A stretch of DNA of 64,000 nucleotides from Cryptomeria japonica. Taxonomy: Eukaryota > Streptophyta > Pinopsida > Cupressales > Cupressaceae. This document shows positions 57,822 to 64,000 of the stretch, piece by piece (the first letter of the stretch is position 1; the number at the start of each line of letters is the position of its first letter). The DNA is taken from contig NC_081414.1 of the NCBI RefSeq assembly GCF_030272615.1, positions 909,235,009 through 909,299,008 on the forward strand. Reading direction: 5' to 3'. Under the pieces are notes generated by a model. The model did no database searches. It had not been told where the DNA came from and saw only the letters and a list, made by a program, of their open reading frames with translations. The position numbers and the translations under genes are program-made.

Positions 57822-59450
57822 TGTGTGGGGGAAAAAGCGAGACTAGGTTAATCATGCCCTAATCCTACCTTTTGACACACATTACGGAATACGAAAGAGC
57901 CTAGAGATATCGCACAATTGGCTACTTCTTTTTGTGAAAGAGAGAGCCACGGGATATCTATTAGGATTTCTATTCCCTTGTTGAAATTGTAAGATCAAGT
58001 AATGCAAGTTCAAACCCTAATCCCAAAATGCAAGTATGAACTAATAACAAGATTGCAGAATTGAGATTAAACAATGAACAGCTATAAATACAAGCATGAA
58101 ATAAGAATGCAAATGTGTACCCGGAGTCAAAATCAGACTGAAAATGTTCGGGACGGGGGCGCGGGCGCCACTGTCTTGAAAACTGCACCGAAAACTACTG
58201 TTCTGCACTCTGAAACGTTGTCGGAAAGCTGTCTGCAAGCTGTCTGTCCGGAGGACCAGGGCGCCCAGCGCCTCTGTCCCAGGGACTAGGGCGCCCAGCG
58301 CCCCTGTCCCAGTCCTCTACTCTGCAATTTGATACAGAGTGCTGTCTCGACCTTCTCTCTCTGGATCTGTATCTCGCGGCGTCGTCTGAATCCCGAAACC
58401 TGCAATGATATCTGAAAAAGGGTGTATGGGCGGCTATATAGGGTTTTGCCTTAGTCAAACCCCCACTTCGGTGATTTCCACCTCCACGAATAGCCAAGTT
58501 GTTTTGTAAAATGTATTGTGTGTGCAGACCTAGTGTGTGTGCAAGGTCCCAAAATGCAAGAAAGCAAACTAGAGCAACCTAGAAAGTAAACCCTAATTGC
58601 TTGTAAATGATAACGTAAATGCTCTAAATCAAGATGCAAAGTGATCTAAAGCATGAATAAATGATGTATTGAAGCTTATGTAAAGACATGAAAACAACAT
58701 GAAATCATACCCAACCCTCAAGGGAGGAGTACAAGCCAATCTTCAGTCGGTAATCTCCTATTGTTCTTCAATGTCTTCCAAGCCCTAAATGGATGAATGG
58801 AATTGATAAATGCTTGATAGAGGGATGTTGTAAGATGTTGAAGTCTTCAAAGATCTGCTCTTTCGCTGCATATGAAGTTCCTGAAAACAAAAATCGGATC
58901 CCTTCAAATGAAGAAAGAGAGCTCTTATGTAGGAAACCCTAGATCGTAAATTTGTATTTTGGCCGACCTAGAGATTGAATATCCCACCAATTTATTGGGG
59001 TTAAGCTTTATTTTATGATTGGATCGCGCTCCTAAAATTTCGGGAAAAATGTCCGGGACCGTGTGCACTCCGGGCGCCACGGTCCCGACAACTTTTCACC
59101 AAATTTTCAGGGCCGTCGGATATGATGATTTTAGAGAGAATCGCGAAGTTACAAGTGATTTCGAGATGTTTTGACCCCCGAAATAAAGCCCCCAAGCTCA
59201 GAATAGGGCCTAATTAGGGTTTTTGATTGAATGATGTATTGGAGGAATAAACTGCGAAGGGCGCGCTTTAGTGAAAGGGCCCAACTTTATGATGTAGAGA
59301 ATGATGAAATAGGACCTTAGACCTAATTAATTTGATTAATTAAGTGCTAAAGGGGAAATGCCATGCAAAGTGCAACTGCGCCAAGGCGGGTGCTAAACTA
59401 GGTGTTAAATTGTACTGCTTTAGCAAGTGCATACAATTTATGACGCTACA
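57822..59450 (-). repeat. 3' LTR of gypsy element 3
   Basis: On the minus strand GCTAAAGTGGGGGTTAAA (a polypurine-type tract) is followed by TGTAGCGTCATAAATTG (LTR start at 59450). The other end reads CTTTTTCCCCCACACA (57822). It contains GGGCGCC/GGTCCC-type words (58149-58312, 59070-59090). It is about 1.63 kb; the partner LTR is outside the window, so the borders are inferred from end motifs. Confidence 0.68.
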
Positions 59451-60032
59451 TTTAACCCCCACTTTAGCGGTCATATGATTACTACGTGCATATGCAAGCT
59501 AAAGTACAGAAAGTAAACATTATTTGAAAAAGGATATATCCATAAGTTGTCGGACGAAGCCCCCAGCGGCATCTGCAGTACACAGTTAGGAACCGCACCC
59601 TACAAAACACACGTTAGATCACAAAATCACCTAATGCTTACTAGGGAAAGTGATGAAATCTGTGAGTAGCTATATGCCCCCCCCTGTTTCGACTTGCTTA
59701 TTAGGGAGGTGAAACAGGGTAGCATGTTTACTTGCAACAAATTGTGTAAGAGAGTATTGATGAGGGATGTTCACTGAAAAGGCTTCATCAGAGCACTTTT
59801 TGGAACATCCTGAGAGTAGGGGAATGAAAATACGATTCCTACGCAACAAACAGTTCGAAAATCGCATCTCCCAAACTCAAGTTATGATGAAATGAGTGAA
59901 AGAGGAAAATTAGGGTTTCAAAAAGTAAGAATAAACAAACGAGAGTATATACCTCGAAAGTGACACTTGTATTCGTCACTTTGTTGATTTCAGAATACTA
60001 TTCAGTGCAGTGGAGCCCACATAGCCATCATC
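59451..60032 (+). promoter_or_regulatory. PMD gene upstream region, possible TATA box
   Basis: 582 bp between the LTR and the PMD start codon. TATATA at 59946-59951 lies 82-87 bp before the ATG (60033) and could direct plus-strand transcription. A CCCCCCCCTG tract is at 59678. Nothing else recognised. Confidence 0.4.
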
Positions 60033-60199
60033 ATGCCTTCACGACGACCGGAGCGTCCCACTAGGATCGAGATCCTGCGCCAGGCCGTGATCGACGACGA
60101 GCCACTGGATGAGGTGAGTTGACTGAACGTTTGACTTTTGGTTTTCTGCATTTTGACTTCTCTGTGATCGTATGCGGGCCCTGAAGGCTGACCCGGGGT

Positions 60200-60325
60200 C
60201 CACCCAGGGCGCCATGGTCCCTGTGGGGTGCCCTGGTCCCCCCAGGGCGCCATGGTCCCCTCAGGGCGCCATGGTCCCTGACAGGGCGCCATGGTCCCTG
60301 ACAGGACACTATGGTCCCCAATCAG
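60200..60325. repeat. GC-rich minisatellite in PMD intron 1
   Basis: About six units of 17-20 bp built on CAGGGCGCCATGGTCCC, in an otherwise moderate-GC intron (60114-60425). The same GGGCGCC/GGTCCC words recur in the element's LTR. Confidence 0.82.
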
Positions 60326-62334
60326 GCTTGGCGAGGGGTTTCAGGACTAGCACATGATGTTTGACAGTTTGCATTAGCGATTTTGATGATTGAGTACTGA
60401 TTACGGTTATGTTTTTGTGTTACAGGGCCTTCCGTACATGAGAGAGCATACAGCGGGACATATTCTTCGCAGTTTGCGAGATCAGATTCCGCGGCTTACT
60501 CAGTCAGAGAGAGACACACTATCGATAGTGGGATTGTGGTATGTGATCCTCATGCCAGCCATTCGGTTCCATCCTGCGATGCTGATGGCATTGATGGAGC
60601 GATGGGATCCTGACACATGCACGTTTCACCTTCCAGTAGGAGAGCTGACAGTCACACTCGAGGATGTGTACCGTATACTTCATTTGCCTATCAGAGGAGC
60701 GACTGTTACATACGCGACCGATCGGTCAGCGGAGGATCATCAGAGAGAGCAGGTGTATTGCATAGGGAGAGTCATGCCGAGCGAGACGAGAGGTCGCATC
60801 ATGGTCAGCTGGCTCTTACATCCTACAGGGGAGGTACCCCTTCTGAGACGCCTTATGATAGCCATCATAGCACTAGCCGTCTACCCTAATGGGCAAGGCA
60901 TGTACATGCATGGGGGTCTCACATGGTGCATCAGAGCAATGGAGAGACACAGGAGAGTGTATGCTTGGGGTCGGAGTATGCTTATGCATCTCTATCATGA
61001 CCTTGAGGAGTATGTATTTGGACAGGGATTCAGTTTGATGACATGCACACTTCTGCAGGTGTGGATTTTAGAGCACTTCACATGCACCAGGCCCGTCGGC
61101 TTTCCACTGAGTACAGCGAGCGAGCGACCTAGGGTGTTCGCTTATCCACTTACCAGCGAGTGGAGATTTGGAGATTTATTATATTGGAGAGTGATTTTTG
61201 ACAGACTGACAACCGAGGTGACAGTGTGGAGACCTTACCTACGGATGCACAGATGGGATGGGATGGAGAGACAGTAAGCATGCCTACAGAGGAACCGCCT
61301 ACTACGGGGACGATATGCACACATCATAGTCCCTTTCTACTTTGACCGAGTATGGAGGCAGTTTGGACTAGAGCAGTGTGTTCCAGCCGATGTGCCCATC
61401 TATACTCGACACTCGCGGGTCCTTCCCAGACCTAGAGCAGTAGCGAGACCGACGATAGATGACATCGAGACTACAGACTTAGAGGGATCTGATCAGGATG
61501 TAGTCACTGATTATTCTGCAGAGCCTGGAGCACAGCAGAGGTACGTCTCATGGTTTATGAGATCATATCCAGGTCCTATCTTTCCACCAGATCATCCGAC
61601 AGGCTATCCAGGCCCATGGAGACATGGAGACCCAGACGAGGACCAGGGATCCAGGTCAGAGGAACTAGAGGAGGGAGAGGGTCATGAGGAGGCGGGAGAT
61701 CCTGATCCACCTACAGGCGATCAGCCCAGTGCCGAGGAGGAGGAGGAGGATACAGATAGAGAGGAGGACGAGGGAGATGCAAGTGATGATGCGGATGAGG
61801 ACGAGGATGAGGATGACGAGGAGGACGACGAGGAGGAGGATAGAGATGATGAGGAGGAGTCGGATGTAGCTCCCCACCATTCAGGAGACGATACCATAGC
61901 ACTAGATCCACCTCTTATTCCCCAACAGGGGGAACATGAGGCGATACGGAGGCCCGTCCCTAGTACCGTCTAGCCTACACCCATCGTGAATAGATTATTC
62001 GAGCGAGGGGAGCCTAGCGGTTCCCAGGCACAGATACTACCATATCATGATCCCTACTGGCGCGAGGGAGATCCAGGTATAGTAGGTTTATATTGATTGA
62101 TTGATGTTTTGATGATATAGAATGGTACTAACAAAAATCTATTCTACTACCACAGCTAATGTGCAGGAATGGTGTTCCCTGATTCAGCAGGCAATGACAG
62201 ATATTTCCATGATAGCACAGATCCCCAGTTCCTCACAGATTGCCTATAGGCCTCAGGGGAACGCAGGTCGGCATGAGGATTTGTTTTTCCCATTCCGAGT
62301 ACAGGTAGATATATGGAGGGAGAGAGAGAGAGTC

Positions 62335-62400
62335 CTATCAGAGGACCTCCAGCAGGTGCGACAGAGAGAGAGAGAGTCCTATCAGAAGACCTCTAGCAGG
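62335..62400. repeat. Short tandem duplication within PMD exon 3
   Basis: GAGAGAGTCCTATCAGA is followed by a GACCTCCAGCAGG-type block, occurring twice (about 62324 and 62364). The second copy is out of frame and introduces a stop, so slippage in the GAGA tract probably caused the shift. Confidence 0.7.
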
Positions 62401-62600
62401 CACGGCGAGATCTAGCAGCGGCTCAGACCGAGGCTACCACCTATCGCGCGATCCTTATGGATAGGGATCATAGGAGTTCCTCTCGGAGTCACTCACGATC
62501 TGTATCGCGCTACACACCCATGGGTCCACCTTCACGGCCAGATCAGGAGGGAGCGTCCAGTCGACACTCTCCAGCCACTAGCCCTAGGGATAGGAGATGA

Positions 62601-63203
62601 TTTTATGATGTAGGAGAGGTCACATTTTTGGATGTATAGTGACCTATATTTTTATACGATCCACACATATATATATGTATATATACATGCTTCTCTTTTG
62701 TCTCAAATGTGTTATCTTTAATTTTTAAAACATTGTATATTTTGTTTTGATTAAATCTAATACATCTGGTAAATGTACATGTATGTTCAGAATTTAATTT
62801 CCATGTGATTGATTTCTCAATGCTCCATGATTAAATTGATACATGTGTGACTTAATTAAATATTTAATCAAGTACTACATTGATGATAAGGAAGACATAT
62901 GCATTAAGTCTAAGAATCATATAACTAATGTGATTTAATTTTTAATTTAAACACAACATGATACGATTCTACTTAACACATAAAGACACTGTATAATATG
63001 CTAGCATAATGGAATGTAAATCTTATACAATTTACATAAATGAATTCAAGACAAACCATAAAGTAAGAAGACACGCTTGTTAGGAATGAAGCAATATAGA
63101 TTAAACATCATAACATTTAATTCTATTTTGCTTTAATTAAGAGACACTAACATATTATCCAATGTTTGAAGAATTGAAAAGAAGATAAATAAGGAATGAA
63201 GAA
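62601..63203. other. AT-rich spacer between PMD gene and integrase
   Basis: No gene seen. The two genes converge here, so transcription stop signals for both strands would be expected. A TATATATATG... stretch lies near 62668. Confidence 0.4.
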
Positions 63204-64000
63204 TTAAGCATAATATCTACGCAAGTGCATAGCATTGATAGGTTCTTTAAGAGGCGTACCATCTACATCCGCTATTTTGTAAGCACCTGATCCATAATCC
63301 TCAATAACGATATATGGTCCAAGCCAATTAGGACTAAATTTTCCCTTTTCTGCAGGTAAGGCATTCACATTGCGCTGATTCTCATAGAGGACTAAGTCAC
63401 CTACTGAGAAGGAACGTTGAATAACCTTATCATTATAGCTTCGTTGTAGAGTTTTGTGATACGCTTGAATATGCTCAAGAGCGTTTATACGCTGTTCATC
63501 AAGCATCTCAAGCTGTTGAAGTCATTGTTCTCTATAAGAGTCATCATCTACTATACCTTTGAGAGAAACCCTAAGTGATGGAATCTCTAGCTCTAAAGGC
63601 ATAATAGCGTCAGCACCATAAACAAGATTATAAGGAGTAGTTCCCGTAGCAATTCGTACACTCGTTCGGTAGGCCCAAAGAGCATAGATTAGCTGGTTAC
63701 TCCAATCCTTACCATGCTTATTCACGGTTTTGCGAAGAATTTGTTCAATTATCTTATTGGATGATTCGGCTTGACCATTTGACTGAGGATAGTATGGTGT
63801 AGAAAATCGATGTTTGATATGATACTTCTCAAGGAATTTCTTCACGTCCTTGTTCTTAAATGATGTCCCATTATCTGAGATTATAGTAGAAGGTATCCCG
63901 AATCGAGAAATGATGTTTTCTAGAAGAAATTGACAAATCACTTCAGCAGTGGTAGAGCGAAGGGGAATAGCTTCTACCCACTTTGTAAAGTAATCTGTTG
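63204..64000 (-). pseudogene. Gypsy 3 integrase, core and C-terminal domain (partial)
   Basis: It enters from the right window edge. The frame reads TDYFTKWVEAIPLR (first catalytic Asp, about 63995), GIPSTIISDNGTSFKN (second Asp), YYPQSNGQAESSNKIIEQ (catalytic Glu), then TPYNLVYGADAIMPLELEIP, one stop (TGA 63522-63524, an Arg position in relatives), and the C-terminal SVGDLVLYENQRN, GPYIVIEDYGSGAYKIADVD, MHLRRYY. All three D-D-E residues are present. It joins element cDNA to chromosomal DNA in active relatives. One nonsense codon suggests recent decay. Confidence 0.92.

Larger units (their letters stand above)
60033..62600 (+). pseudogene. Plant mobile domain (PMD, MAIN/MAIL1-type) protein gene carried by gypsy 3
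   Basis: Proposed exons: 60033-60113 (MPSRRPERPTRIEILRQAV start; donor GTGAGT), 60426-62076 (acceptor GTTACAG; donor GTATAG) and 62156-62600 (acceptor CCACAG). Exon 2 shows the PMD core: IVGLWYVILMPAIRFHPAM, MERWDPDTCTFHLPVGELTV, TLEDVYRILHLPIRG, then VPFYFDRVWRQFGLEQCVP. A very acidic tract follows (about 61620-61880), then a Gln/Arg/Glu-rich coiled-coil region and an Arg/Ser-rich tail (SSSRSHSRSVSRYTP) ending at TGA 62600. In-frame stops TAA (61275-61277) and TAG (61971-61973), and a slipped duplication near 62335-62395, break the frame. Cellular PMD proteins (Arabidopsis MAIN, MAIL1) act in the nucleus in silencing and genome stability. The role in the element is unknown. Confidence 0.85.
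57822..64000 (-). mobile_element. Ty3/gypsy element 3 carrying an antisense PMD gene (runs off the window)
   Basis: On the minus strand: integrase (64000-63204), a 600-bp gap, a region encoding a plant-mobile-domain protein on the opposite strand, a purine tract, then a 1.63-kb 3' LTR (59450-57822). RT, gag and the 5' LTR must lie beyond the window. A target duplication ATTAC (57817-57821) is predicted at the far end. Confidence 0.78.

Noticed and set aside
58041-58497. Arg/Pro-rich frames in the gypsy 3 LTR
   Set aside because: They arise from GC-rich GGGCGCC words in the LTR and have no family match.
60002-60357. Gly/Pro/Trp-rich repeat frames on both strands
   Set aside because: Translations of the minisatellite in PMD intron 1.
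61665-61911. Leu/Ile-rich membrane-like frame (minus) and Arg-rich frame (plus)
   Set aside because: Alternative-frame shadows of the Asp/Glu-rich PMD segment.

Overview
The window reads as nuclear DNA of a land plant with a large, repeat-swollen genome. A gymnosperm (conifer-like) origin is the best guess, inferred from a host gene stretched by a 12.4-kb intron, dense nested LTR retrotransposons, PPR debris and heavy decay of coding sequence. There is no bacterial gene organisation, and I saw no rRNA, tRNA or CRISPR array. Almost every long reading frame belongs to a transposable element.

Layout. 1-3.5 kb: AT-rich DNA with a ~120-bp tandem repeat and a long inverted-repeat pair. 3.8-21.4 kb: one apparently intact five-exon short-chain dehydrogenase/reductase (SDR) gene on the minus strand (ATG at 21227, stop at 7629). 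Its third intron holds LINE debris, a PPR pseudogene and a Ty3/gypsy relic that was itself hit by a Ty1/copia element (12842-17391). The 3' flank of the gene carries a small LTR element without pol (5064-7114). 21.4-22.4 kb: upstream region with a perfect hairpin and tandem repeats. 22.4-30.4 kb: a decayed LINE on the minus strand whose ORF2 is followed by an extra third coding region. 31.4-31.8 kb: a candidate tiny two-exon gene. 32.2-32.75 kb: a solo LTR with a target-site duplication. 32.95-35.7 kb: an inverted duplicate of the last SDR exon and its 3' flank, with two in-frame stops and without the small LTR element. 37.0-38.7 kb: an unrecognised decayed reading frame. 38.7-44.2 kb: copia element 2 (minus), truncated in its 5' LTR. 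44.2-53.4 kb: gypsy element 2 (minus) with 5' LTR, primer-binding site, repeat-rich leader, gag, protease, G-patch-like motif, RT and RNase H; its 3' end is lost. 53.4-57.8 kb: copia element 3 (plus), broken into on both sides. 57.8-64.0 kb: gypsy element 3 (minus): 3' LTR, an antisense plant-mobile-domain (PMD) gene, then integrase running off the window.

How it works together. Only the SDR gene looks like a functional host gene. The elements record the order of events: copia 1 entered gypsy 1; the small LTR element entered after the SDR 3' region was duplicated; gypsy 2 and gypsy 3 lie inside copia 3. Most premature stops in the elements fit C-to-T (or G-to-A) changes of conserved Arg, Gln or Trp codons, as expected of methylated, silenced DNA. 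The most interesting items are the PMD gene carried antisense in gypsy 3, with a GGCGCC-rich minisatellite echoed in that element's LTR; the LINE with an extra ORF; and the dated inverted duplication of the SDR gene end.
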